Shown piece after piece: positions 1 to 8,056 of a DNA stretch of 64,000 nt. The notes below the pieces were generated by a model. That model was not told where the DNA came from. It did not search any database and saw only the letters and a program-made list of their open reading frames with translations. The position numbers were made by a program, and so were the translations under genes. Every line of letters begins with the position of its first letter. Positions within the stretch are counted from its first letter, which is position 1. The stretch spans positions 124,001 through 188,000 of the forward strand of contig JADJDQ010000006.1 in NCBI GenBank assembly GCA_016702605.1. The letters are read 5' to 3'. Origin of the DNA: Candidatus Intricatilinea gracilis. GTDB taxonomy: Bacteria; Pseudomonadota; Gammaproteobacteria; Burkholderiales; Burkholderiaceae_C.

Positions 1-1455
1 CTGGAAGGCCACCACCGTGCCGTCGGCCCGGCCATCGGCGGTGTGGATGGTCTTGGATACCAGCACGACCGGAAACAGCGTGCCGTCCCGGCGCATGAAG
101 ACCTGGTCGTCCATGTGAGCCTGGCCGCTGCTGCTGACCGCGCGGTGAATGGCGCACTGGTCACGCGGTATGAGTTGGCCGTCGGCGCTGTTGCGATGAA
201 TGGTGTCGTGCACCTTGCGGCCCACGAACTCGTCGCGTGTCCAGCCCAGCAGGCGTTCGGCCTCGGCGTTCATGTAGGTGCAGATGCCGTGTTTGTCCTG
301 CACGTACAGGCCTTCACCGAGCGTCTCGCTGATGCGTTCGAAGAAGGCCCGTTGTGAGGCGAGTTGTTCTTCGATGAGCTTGCGGTCGGTGATGTCGGTG
401 CGGATGGCGATGTATTGCGCCGGTTTGCCGTCGTCACCCAGCATCGGCACGATGGTGGCGTTGACCCAGAACAGCGCGCCCGAGCGGCGCCGGTTGCACA
501 TCTCGCCGTTCCACACCTTGCCGGCCGCCACCGTGTGCCACAGGTCGTCGAAGAACTCGCGCGGGTGGTAGCCGGCGTTGACGAGGGCATGGTCACGCCC
601 GAGCAGTTCCTCGCGGCTGTAGCCGCTGATGCGGCAGAAGTGGTCGTTGGCATAGGTGATCACGCCGTTGGTGTCGGTGATGCTGACGATGGCGTGCTGG
701 TCGAGCGCGAACTTCTGGTCATCCAGCGCGCGCCGGCTGGCCTCGCGTTCCTGCAGCAGCAGCGTGGTGCGGCTGAGCATGTCGACCACACGGCGGATCT
801 CGATCGGTTCGTTGTCGGCCACCAGGGCCTGGGCATCGAGCTTGCCCGTGCCCAGTGCCTCGACCAGTCCACGCAATCGGTCCAGGCCGCCGAGCCAGCG
901 TGTCAGGGGGATACGAATCAGCAGCAGGCCAGCCAGCAGGCTCGAGGCACCGATGGCTGCCGCCATGCGAGTCAGTGACCAGATCCGCTGCGCCACCGCT
1001 TCGGTGTCGAAATGCAGGCGCAAGACGCCGTAGTCGTGCCCGCCCACCGAGACGGGGCGGTTCACGTCGTCCAGGCGCAATTGCACCCAGGCGCGCAGCC
1101 GTTCCGGCGGGGCCGCATGCTGCGACGACCGGTCCGTGGCTTCGATGCGGCCACCGTTCATGTCGATGAAGGTGGCGGTCTCGAAGGCCGAGCCCTCGAC
1201 ACCTTTCTGCAGGATCTTGCGCGCCGTGTCGTAGTCGCCGATGACGACACTGTCCTGCACCGCCTGCGCCACCACCTCGATGAGCATGACCGAGGCGGTC
1301 TCGGTGTCCTCGATCTGGGCGATGACCTGATACCGCACGAACAGACCCAGTCCACCAACGACAAACAGCACCAGCGTGATGCTGTACAGGGCGAACACGC
1401 GGTTGGTGAGTGAGGACGGCAGCAGGCGCGCCGCGATCTTGCCGAGCACTGTCAC
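1..1455 (-). CDS. Membrane-bound PAS-domain sensor protein, C-terminus beyond window
   Basis: Reading frame open from a GTG at 1455 to the window edge (485 codons seen, no stop). Membrane segments lie at about residues 20-41 and 163-183, enclosing a periplasmic sensing region of about 120 residues. A HAMP-like linker follows, then two PAS domains (about 250-365 and 378-485) with typical PAS motifs such as SITDTNG and DITDRK. The output domain (GGDEF/EAL or histidine kinase) is cut off, so the catalytic activity is unknown. The GTG start is supported by an AGGGA ribosome-binding site 5 bases upstream, and the gene begins 32 bp after the binding-protein gene. With the HD-GYP regulator upstream it probably forms one signalling unit; that link is inferred from context. 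Confidence 0.8.
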   Translation of the reverse strand, partial: MTVLGKIAARLLPSSLTNRVFALYSITLVLFVVGGLGLFVRYQVIAQIEDTETASVMLIEVVAQAVQDSVVIGDYDTARKILQKGVEGSAFETATFIDMNGGRIEATDRSSQHAAPPERLRAWVQLRLDDVNRPVSVGGHDYGVLRLHFDTEAVAQRIWSLTRMAAAIGASSLLAGLLLIRIPLTRWLGGLDRLRGLVEALGTGKLDAQALVADNEPIEIRRVVDMLSRTTLLLQEREASRRALDDQKFALDQHAIVSITDTNGVITYANDHFCRISGYSREELLGRDHALVNAGYHPREFFDDLWHTVAAGKVWNGEMCNRRRSGALFWVNATIVPMLGDDGKPAQYIAIRTDITDRKLIEEQLASQRAFFERISETLGEGLYVQDKHGICTYMNAEAERLLGWTRDEFVGRKVHDTIHRNSADGQLIPRDQCAIHRAVSSSGQAHMDDQVFMRRDGTLFPVVLVSKTIHTADGRADGTVVAFQ

Positions 1456-1487
1456 ATGGGTCCCTGGTGGTCGAGGCCGACCGTGGC

Positions 1488-2351
1488 TCAGTGCAAGCCT
1501 GCCGGTGCGGTCTGGTAGAAGCTGCGGTAGGCACCGTAGTCGGCACCGCTGGCTGGCACGAAGCTGGTGCTGGCCGGAAGCTTGACCAGATCGGCTGCGT
1601 TGGCCAGCACCTTTTGTCCATCCGGGTCCTTGGCCATGCCGAAGAAGGCGCGACTCACGGCCTGCAGATCCTTGTCGGGCACATTCTTCGAGGCCATCAG
1701 CGCAAGGTCGAGCAACGGCTCGGATTGCCACAACACACGCAGTTGTTTGTTCTCGCGCTTGGACCAACCCTGCGACAGCTGCGAGTGGGTGCCCGAGGCC
1801 TTGACCTTGCCGCTGGCGAGTTGTGCCAGTGAGCCGTCCGAGTTGCCGCCGAACACCACCTGCACCGGCACGTTGCGGGTCAGCAACCGGGCGTACGAGT
1901 GTTTGTAGGCGACGGTGGCCTCGGGGCCAGGGAAGCTGACCGCCTGATTGGCCAACTGTTCGACCTTCTGGATCGGTGAATCGGCCATCACCACGATCTG
2001 GCTGCGTATCGGCGGTGCATCGCGGCGGCCGAACACCTTCCAGCCCAGGTGGTCGCGCTCAGGGCTGAACAGGTGGTTCGAGAAGATGAACTCCACCTCG
2101 TTGGCCAGCACATACGCCGTCGTGTCGGCCGACGTGCGACCGATCTTGAGTTGCAGCTTCACGCCACTCTTGCTCGACACGTGGTCGACGATCGGATTCC
2201 AGTAACGCGCGGTCAGTTCGATGCCGTACTGGTTGACGGGCGAGAAGTGATAGACCCGCTCGGCCTGCGCCTGTGTGTTGGACACCAGCCCCGCCAGGCC
2301 CAATGTGAGCAGGGTGAGCAGTTTGAGATGTGATCGGCGCGGTGTGGTCAT
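1488..2351 (-). CDS. PhnD-like phosphate/phosphonate-family periplasmic binding protein
   Basis: 287-residue secreted protein. The N-terminus MTTPRRS followed by a leucine-rich stretch ending in TQAQA is a Sec signal peptide, which is why the start at 2351 is preferred over longer upstream starts. The mature part matches the PhnD/PtxB-type fold: an early PVNQYG segment, SNHLF, and a C-terminal half with GNSDGSLAQLASG. Members bind small anions for ABC import, but no permease or ATPase is nearby. The gene lies instead between an HD-GYP regulator and a PAS membrane sensor. A sensory role, presenting a ligand to the sensor, is therefore more likely than transport; this is inference. The ligand cannot be read from the sequence. 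Confidence 0.8.
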   Translation of the reverse strand: MTTPRRSHLKLLTLLTLGLAGLVSNTQAQAERVYHFSPVNQYGIELTARYWNPIVDHVSSKSGVKLQLKIGRTSADTTAYVLANEVEFIFSNHLFSPERDHLGWKVFGRRDAPPIRSQIVVMADSPIQKVEQLANQAVSFPGPEATVAYKHSYARLLTRNVPVQVVFGGNSDGSLAQLASGKVKASGTHSQLSQGWSKRENKQLRVLWQSEPLLDLALMASKNVPDKDLQAVSRAFFGMAKDPDGQKVLANAADLVKLPASTSFVPASGADYGAYRSFYQTAPAGLH

Positions 2352-2434
2352 GGTGAGGTCCGGCAGGGTGATGGGTCGGGCGATGTGCAGGCAGGGGCGA
2401 ACCATCCAGGTCGCAAACCGCCGGGATCTGGCGA

Positions 2435-3514
2435 TCATTCGAGCCAGGAGTTGCATTCCTTGATCTCGTCGTCCTTGAAGCGCTGCTTGATCTCGAGTGC
2501 CTCGTCCCATTCGCCCAGCAAGGCGTCGACGCACGCGGGGTCGAAGTGGCTGCCCTTGCCGTCGATCAGCAACTGGCGGGCCCGCTCGACCGTCCACGCT
2601 GTCTTGTAGGGGCGAGCCGAGGTGAGTGCGTCGAACACGTCAGCCACGGCGACGATGCGTCCGAACAGCGGGATGGCCTCACCTTTCAGGCCTTGCGGGT
2701 AGCCACTGCCATCGAACTTCTCGTGATGTGAATGGGCGATCTGGGCGGCTGTCTGCAGCAACGGCGACGTGCCCACACTCAAGACCTGATAGCCGATGAA
2801 GGCATGGCGCCTCATGATGGCCATTTCCTCGTCATCGAGCTTGCCTGCCTTCAGCAGGATCATGTCGGGTATGGCGACCTTGCCGATGTCGTGCATGGGG
2901 GCGGCGGCCAGCAGCAAGTCCTGCTGCTCGGTCGACAGGCCCAGGCGCCGGGCGATGAGGCGCGAGTAGTGCGACATGCGCAGGATGTGTGCACCGGTCT
3001 CGGGGTCTCGGTGTTCGGCTGCCTTGGCCAGGCAGATCACCGTCTCCTGAGCCTGGGCGACGATGGCCTGGGTCTTCTTGCGTACCTCGTCGTCCAACCA
3101 GGCGTTGCGGTCCGCCAGAAAGGCAGCATGGTCGGCCACCTTCTTGTGACTCTCGCGCAAGGCCAGCATGTTCCTGGCACGGGCGAGAAACTCGACGTTG
3201 TCGACGGGCTTGGTCAGGAAGTCTGTTACACCAATCCCGAGGGCTTCATAGCGCAGCTCCTTGTCGCAGTTGGCCGTCACCATCAGCGTGGGCGTATCCG
3301 GATGGCGGACCCGGAATCGTTTCACCAGCTCGATGCCGCTGAGACCTGGCATCTGTTGGTCGACGATCAGCAGGTCCGGGTCCTTGTCCAGGCACCAGTC
3401 CAGCGCGACCAACGGGTCGGTGAAAGTCACGGGTGTGCAGCCAGGCAGCTTCTTCACCAGATGCTGCATGAACGTGACGTTCATCTGGGTGTCGTCGATG
3501 ATGGCAACCTGCAT
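2435..3514 (-). CDS. Response regulator with HD-GYP cyclic-di-GMP phosphodiesterase domain
   Basis: 359 residues. An N-terminal receiver domain (about 1-120) has the acidic pair at 7-8, phosphoacceptor Asp52 in VDQQMPG and the conserved TKPVD lysine. After a helical linker, the HD-GYP domain (about 150-350) shows HD at 208-209 within MHDIGK, HH at 263-264, and DGSGYP at 268-273. The metal-ligand set looks complete, so it should hydrolyse c-di-GMP when phosphorylated. The architecture is that of RpfG-type regulators. First gene of the minus-strand signalling set. Its partner kinase may be the PAS protein at 1-1455, if that protein ends in a kinase domain outside the window. Confidence 0.92.
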   Translation of the reverse strand: MQVAIIDDTQMNVTFMQHLVKKLPGCTPVTFTDPLVALDWCLDKDPDLLIVDQQMPGLSGIELVKRFRVRHPDTPTLMVTANCDKELRYEALGIGVTDFLTKPVDNVEFLARARNMLALRESHKKVADHAAFLADRNAWLDDEVRKKTQAIVAQAQETVICLAKAAEHRDPETGAHILRMSHYSRLIARRLGLSTEQQDLLLAAAPMHDIGKVAIPDMILLKAGKLDDEEMAIMRRHAFIGYQVLSVGTSPLLQTAAQIAHSHHEKFDGSGYPQGLKGEAIPLFGRIVAVADVFDALTSARPYKTAWTVERARQLLIDGKGSHFDPACVDALLGEWDEALEIKQRFKDDEIKECNSWLE

Positions 3515-3586
3515 CCTGCTCTCGGGTAACTGCTACCCCGGTCGGGGTTGTGATGGAGGTATCGACAGGCCTCGCGCCAACTTGAG

Positions 3587-5290
3587 TCACGAGGGCTGTG
3601 TCGGCGGCGCCAGGATCTGCAACACGCTGCGCACCATGGCGGCGGACAACTCCCGTTCACCCACGTACACCGTGCCTGCGCCGTCGGCTTCGAGCAGTTG
3701 GGCCTCTTCGGTGTCGTGGCTGCGGATCAGGATCCTGATGCCGGCATTGAGCGCCCGGGCCGTTTCGACCATGGGCCGTACCTGCAGCGTGTCGGGTGTG
3801 GCGATCAGGAGCACCCGAGCGTCCTTGATGTGAGCCTGGATCAACACGGCGTCTTCGGTGGCATCACCCCAGACAGCGGCATGGCCGCGCTCGCGCAGCG
3901 TCTGCACGTACTCTCGGTTGTGATCGACCACCACGAAGGGCACACCCTGCTCCTGCAGGGACTCGGCGATACGTTTGCCGACCCGCCCCCAGCCGACCAG
4001 CACGACCTGGCCGGCGAGGTACCTGGCCTCGGTTTCGGTGGGCAACTCGGCCAGTGGGTTGTCGGGCGACGTCACGCCGCGGGCAAAACGGGGATGCAGC
4101 AACAACCAACGCTGCAACCAGGCCGTGCCGGCGAACACCAGCGGATTGAGCGCAATCGAGATCAGTGCGCCGGCCAGCACCAGGCTTTGGCCCTCCCGCG
4201 ACAGCAGGCCCAGCGACAGGCCCAGGCCCGCCAGGATGAACGAGAACTCGCCGATCTGTGCCAGGCTGGCCGACACCTGCAGAGCCGTGCTGGCCGAAAA
4301 TCGCAGCATCAGCACCAGCCCCAGGGCCGCCAGCGACTTGCCGATGACGATCACCGCCACCGTGGCCAGCACACGCAGTGGTTGGTCGATCAGGATGCGC
4401 GGCTCGAACAACATGCCCACCGAGACAAAGAACAACACCGCAAAGGCGTCCTGCAGCGGCAAGGTCTGTTCGGCGGCGCGGTGGCTGAACTCCGACTCGC
4501 GCAGCACCATGCCGGCAAAGAAGGCGCCCAGCGCGAACGACACACCAAACAGCTGCGACGAGCCATAGGCGATGCTCACCGCCGCAGCCACCACACACAG
4601 GGTGAACAACTCGCGCGAACCGGTCTTGGTGACATGCCACAACAGCCACGGGAAGAGCCGGCGCCCGACGATCAGCATCAGCGCGATGAAGCCGCCCACC
4701 TGCGCCAGCGTGATCACCACCGTCAGCCAGACGGCACGCGCAGGGCCTTGCGGCGCCGTGCCGCCCAGCGCCGGCGCAAAGGCCGGCAGCAGCACCAGCA
4801 CCAGCACCATGGCCAGGTCCTCGACCACCAGCCAGCCGATGGCGATGCGGCCGTCGGCCGAATCGACGCGGCCCTGGCCCTCGAGTGCCTTGAGCAGCAC
4901 CACCGTGCTGGCCACCGACAACGAGATGCCGAACACCAGCGCTTCACCCAGCGGCCAGCCCCACAAGGTGGCCACACCTGCGCCCAGGGCGGTGGCCACC
5001 ACCATCTGCACCACGGCGCCGGGCACGGCAATGCGCCGCACGGCCAGCAGGTCGTCGATCGAGAAATGCAGGCCCACGCCGAACATCAGCAGCATCACGC
5101 CGATCTCGGCCAGTTGCGCCGCCATGGCTGCATCCGCCACGAAACCCGGCGTGGCCGGCCCGATGGCAATGCCCGCCACCAGATAACCCACCAGCGCCGG
5201 CAGTCCCAGGCGCGCTGCGACAAAGCCGAACAGCAGCGCCAGGCCAAAGGCGGCGGCGAGGGTGGATATCAGGCTGAGGGTGTGCGGCAT
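3587..5290 (-). CDS. CPA2 family monovalent cation:proton antiporter with RCK domain (YbaL/Kef type)
   Basis: 567 residues when started at MPHTLSL (5290), which places the first membrane helix at the N-terminus as in the family; a longer frame adds an Arg/Pro-rich non-homologous leader. The first ~390 residues hold about 12 hydrophobic helices of the Na+/H+ exchanger fold, including the LVGYLVAGI and GVGLHFS segments typical of Kef proteins. The C-terminal ~170 residues form a TrkA-N/RCK Rossmann domain with GWGRVGKRIAE and the acidic VDHN strand end. It probably exports K+ or another monovalent cation in exchange for protons under nucleotide control. It is not clearly co-transcribed with its neighbours, and the ion is not determinable from sequence. 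Confidence 0.9.
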   Translation of the reverse strand: MPHTLSLISTLAAAFGLALLFGFVAARLGLPALVGYLVAGIAIGPATPGFVADAAMAAQLAEIGVMLLMFGVGLHFSIDDLLAVRRIAVPGAVVQMVVATALGAGVATLWGWPLGEALVFGISLSVASTVVLLKALEGQGRVDSADGRIAIGWLVVEDLAMVLVLVLLPAFAPALGGTAPQGPARAVWLTVVITLAQVGGFIALMLIVGRRLFPWLLWHVTKTGSRELFTLCVVAAAVSIAYGSSQLFGVSFALGAFFAGMVLRESEFSHRAAEQTLPLQDAFAVLFFVSVGMLFEPRILIDQPLRVLATVAVIVIGKSLAALGLVLMLRFSASTALQVSASLAQIGEFSFILAGLGLSLGLLSREGQSLVLAGALISIALNPLVFAGTAWLQRWLLLHPRFARGVTSPDNPLAELPTETEARYLAGQVVLVGWGRVGKRIAESLQEQGVPFVVVDHNREYVQTLRERGHAAVWGDATEDAVLIQAHIKDARVLLIATPDTLQVRPMVETARALNAGIRILIRSHDTEEAQLLEADGAGTVYVGERELSAAMVRSVLQILAPPTQPS

Positions 5291-5497
5291 GGGCCTGGAC
5301 TCGGTGTCTCGCCTGGCGCGCCAGCTGGCGAGCGGTGGCGATTCAGGGGTGGTTCGGCCCCGCGGCCAGACATGCGCTGGCGGCGGACGGTTGCCGCGGC
5401 AGGCGCAATCGCCTGCGTTGCAGCGCCGGGCCCAGGGTATCAGGACACCAATGACCGGAGCGCCTGGCCGCAATACCCCACCGTGGGGCGTAGGTCG

Positions 5498-6550
5498 TCA
5501 AGGCAACGGCAGCCTGGCCAGGCTGATCTTCGTGCCTTCGGGCCGCGGCTCGACATCGACGTGCACCGGCAGGAAACGCTCGATCACATCAAGGTTGGTG
5601 CTCGCGTGCTGGGTCAGCTCGGTGCAGCTGAAGCGTGCCGTGCCACCACGTGTCGATACGGCCAGTGCCAGCGGCAACATCCACTGGTCGGCCAGATGCG
5701 GGCCCAGTGCCGCGTCGCTGATCTGGTGCTGCCTCACGGCCTTGACCAGATCGTTCGCCACACGTTCGGCGCTGATGCCCTTCTCGCCGAACACCGTCGC
5801 CACCTCGGTGACGTGTTCGTGCACCAGCGTGGCCATCAACGCATTGCCCGGGCCTTCGTTCTGGCGCGCCGACACGGTCAGTAGCTGTTCGCGTGGCCAG
5901 CCGAGTTTGTCGGCCAGCACCGCCAGCTCACGCTCGGTCACCGAACGTGGCAGGGCAGGGGCCAGGCACTCGGCATAGGCCTGCAGGCGTGTGCCACGTT
6001 CGGTCAGGTCGAAGGGTGTGAGGCCATTCGCGGCAGGCTGGATGTGCGCCGACATCTCGCCGCCACCCGCGGGATAGAAGCCGTGGCGACGCAGGCTGAG
6101 CTCGATGCCCACACCGAGGCGGCGCAGCAGGGGCGCAAAGCTGCGTTCGATGAAGTGGTAGGGCGGCGCCATCGGGTTGTGTGTGCCGCCGGTCAGCGAC
6201 ACCCGGCTCGGGCCGTCCGCCAGCATCAGCGCCGGCAACACGGTCTGCAGCACCAGCGTGCAACTGCCAGCGCTGCCGATGTTGAAGTTGTAGTCGCCCG
6301 CACGTACGGCACCGGGCTCGAAGCACAGCGCCAGCGAGCCCGGCTCGGCGCCTTCGACCTTGCCGCCGCAGATGGCCACCGCCGCCTGCACACAGGTCAG
6401 ATGCTGGCGCATCAGGCCGGGCTTGCGGCGTTTGGCGCGAATGTGATGCATGGCCAGCGGGCGACCCGTGCACATGGCCAGTGCCAGCGAGGTGCGCAGG
6501 ATCTGGCCGCCACCTTCGCCGGTGGAGCCGTCGATCTCGATCGTGTTCAT
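5498..6550 (-). CDS. rtcA: RNA 3'-terminal phosphate cyclase
   Basis: 350 residues, normal for RtcA. It converts RNA 3'-phosphates to 2',3'-cyclic phosphates using ATP through an adenylated histidine. The N-terminus has the signature GSTGEGGGQILRTSLAL, followed by RAKRRKPGL and SAGSCTLVLQT; the C-terminal LTQHAST contains the likely adenylated histidine. Start MNTIEID at 6550 is where homologues begin. The gene lies 81 bp downstream of rtcB on the same strand, so it probably belongs to the sigma-54/RtcR-controlled rtcBA operon. Unlike rtcB, this gene looks intact. It ends about 200 bp before the antiporter start. Confidence 0.95.
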   Translation of the reverse strand: MNTIEIDGSTGEGGGQILRTSLALAMCTGRPLAMHHIRAKRRKPGLMRQHLTCVQAAVAICGGKVEGAEPGSLALCFEPGAVRAGDYNFNIGSAGSCTLVLQTVLPALMLADGPSRVSLTGGTHNPMAPPYHFIERSFAPLLRRLGVGIELSLRRHGFYPAGGGEMSAHIQPAANGLTPFDLTERGTRLQAYAECLAPALPRSVTERELAVLADKLGWPREQLLTVSARQNEGPGNALMATLVHEHVTEVATVFGEKGISAERVANDLVKAVRQHQISDAALGPHLADQWMLPLALAVSTRGGTARFSCTELTQHASTNLDVIERFLPVHVDVEPRPEGTKISLARLPLP

Positions 6551-6631
6551 GTTGTTGTTCTCGTCGTCTTCTTGCTTGTGTGCAGGGCCACACAACTTCG
6601 CTCCTTCACGAAGAGCGCGGCCCTGGGGCGA

Positions 6632-7854
6632 CTAGCCCTTCACACACACCACCTGCTTCAAGGTGTGCACCACCTCGACCAGGTCTTTCTGCGCCTGCAT
6701 CACTGCGTCGATGTCCTTGTAGGCCATGGGTATCTCGTCGATCACGTCGGCGTCCTTGCGGCATTCGACACCGGCCGTGGCCTTGATCTGGTCGTCCACG
6801 GTGTAGAGCTTCTTCGCCTTGTTGCGGCTCATCACTCGGCCCGCGCCGTGGCTGCAGCTGTCGAAGCTCTCGGCATTGCCCAGCCCGCGAACGATGTAGC
6901 TGCGAGCGCCCATGCTGCCCGGGATGATGCCCAGCACACCACGCTTGGCACTCACCGCGCCCTTGCGGGTGACAAACACATCCTCGCCGAAGTGATGTTC
7001 CTTCTGCACGTAGTTGTGGTGGCAGTTCACCGCCTCGACGTGCGACTCGAAGGGCTTGGCGATCACCTTGCGCACGGTGGCGATCAGGTTGGCCATCATC
7101 ACTTCGCGGTTGCGGGCCGCGAACTTCTGCGCCCAGCCCACGCCGCGCACGTAATCGCCGAAGTACTGCGCACCTTCCTCGAAGTACGCCAGGTCCTTGT
7201 CGGGCAGATTGCGCTGATGCTGCTCGGCATCCTTCTTCGCCAGCTCGATGAAGTGGGTGCCGATGGCATTGCCCACGCCGCGTGAACCGGAGTGCAGCAT
7301 GAACCACACGAAGCCGTCCTGGTCCAGGCAGACCTCGATGAAGTGGTTGCCGGTGCCCAGCGTGCCCAGGTGCTTGTGGTTGTTGGTGTTCTTCAGGCGG
7401 GGTGCAGTTCACACAAGGCGTCGAACTCGTCGGCCAGCCCGGCCCAGACCTGATCGACGGTCTCGGGCGGGTTTTCCCAACTGCCCTGATCGCGACCACG
7501 GCCACGTGGTGTCGAGCCGTGTGGCACGGCGCGTTCGATCGCGCTGCGCAGGGGGCCCAGGTTGTCGGGCAGGTCGCTGGCGGTGAGTGTGGTCTTGCAG
7601 GCCATCATGCCGCAGCCGATGTCCACGCCCACCGCGGCCGGGATGATGGCCTTGAGCGTCGGGATCACCGAGCCGATGGTGGCGCCGATGCCCAGGTGCA
7701 CGTCGGGCATGGCGGCGATGTGCCTGAACACGATGGGCAGGCGCGCCGCGTTGGCGAGTTGCTGCTTCGCTTCTGCCTCGACCGGCACACCGCGTGTCCA
7801 CATCTTGATGGGCACGCCGCCTTCGGGGTGTTCGGTGTTGTAGTTGGTTTCCAT
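6632..7854 (-). pseudogene. rtcB: RNA-splicing ligase RtcB, interrupted by a one-base frameshift
   Basis: Two adjoining frames together encode a full-length RtcB of about 407 residues, as in E. coli. The first part (7854-7393) starts METNYNTE and contains the DIGCGM metal-binding cysteine, then stops at TGA just after CELHPA. The next frame resumes immediately with LKNTNN, GTGNHFIE, HSGSRGVG and SHGAGR, the last including the guanylylated histidine, and runs to 6632. Restoring one G to the GGGG run at 7399-7402 (plus strand) rejoins the frames exactly. RtcB joins 2',3'-cyclic phosphate RNA ends to 5'-OH ends using GTP and Mn2+. As written, no active enzyme could be made, because metal ligands and catalytic histidine are in different frames. 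This may be a sequencing error in a homopolymer or a real inactivation. Confidence 0.9.
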
Positions 7855-7896
7855 GGTCAGTTCGCTTTGCTCTTGTGTTGTGCGTGACCTCGAAAT

Positions 7897-7912
7897 TGCA
7901 ATCGATGTGCCA
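7897..7912 (-). promoter_or_regulatory. Sigma-54 (-24/-12) promoter of the rtcBA operon
   Basis: The minus strand reads TGGCAC-ATCGA-TTGCA, a near-perfect RpoN promoter with GG and GC at the required spacing. A transcript would start near 7886, about 32 bases before the rtcB ATG at 7854. RtcR, encoded divergently, is a sigma-54 activator, which fits. The promoter also rules out rtcB starts further upstream, such as the in-frame ATG at 7965. Confidence 0.85.
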
Positions 7913-7944
7913 GCCTCGCGGTACCTGCCGCCTGCGCGCACCAA

Positions 7945-7963
7945 GTCCTTGATGTGCAAGGAC
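7945..7963. promoter_or_regulatory. Perfect inverted repeat, candidate RtcR binding site
   Basis: GTCCTTG-ATGTG-CAAGGAC is a perfect 7-bp inverted repeat with a 5-bp centre, located about 60-77 bp upstream of the predicted sigma-54 transcription start. That is a usual place for an enhancer-binding activator site. Assignment to RtcR is inferred from position only. Confidence 0.5.
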
Positions 7964-8056
7964 ATTGTCTGGCTACGGCCACCGTGGCTGGCGTACCGAG
8001 TCTCTCGTGGGGTTGCTGGAAAGTAGAATAGAGGCTAGTTAAATAGCAAGATTACT

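Noticed and set aside
2352..2597. Longer N-terminus for the PhnD-like protein
   Set aside because: Overlaps the HD-GYP gene and puts 82 non-homologous residues in front of a clear signal peptide.
3698..5884. 728-codon open frame on the plus strand
   Set aside because: Antisense to the antiporter and part of rtcA; Gln/His/Arg-rich with no domain.
7855..7965. Longer N-terminus for RtcB starting at 7965
   Set aside because: The sigma-54 promoter and predicted transcript start (about 7886) lie inside this stretch, so it cannot be translated from that promoter.
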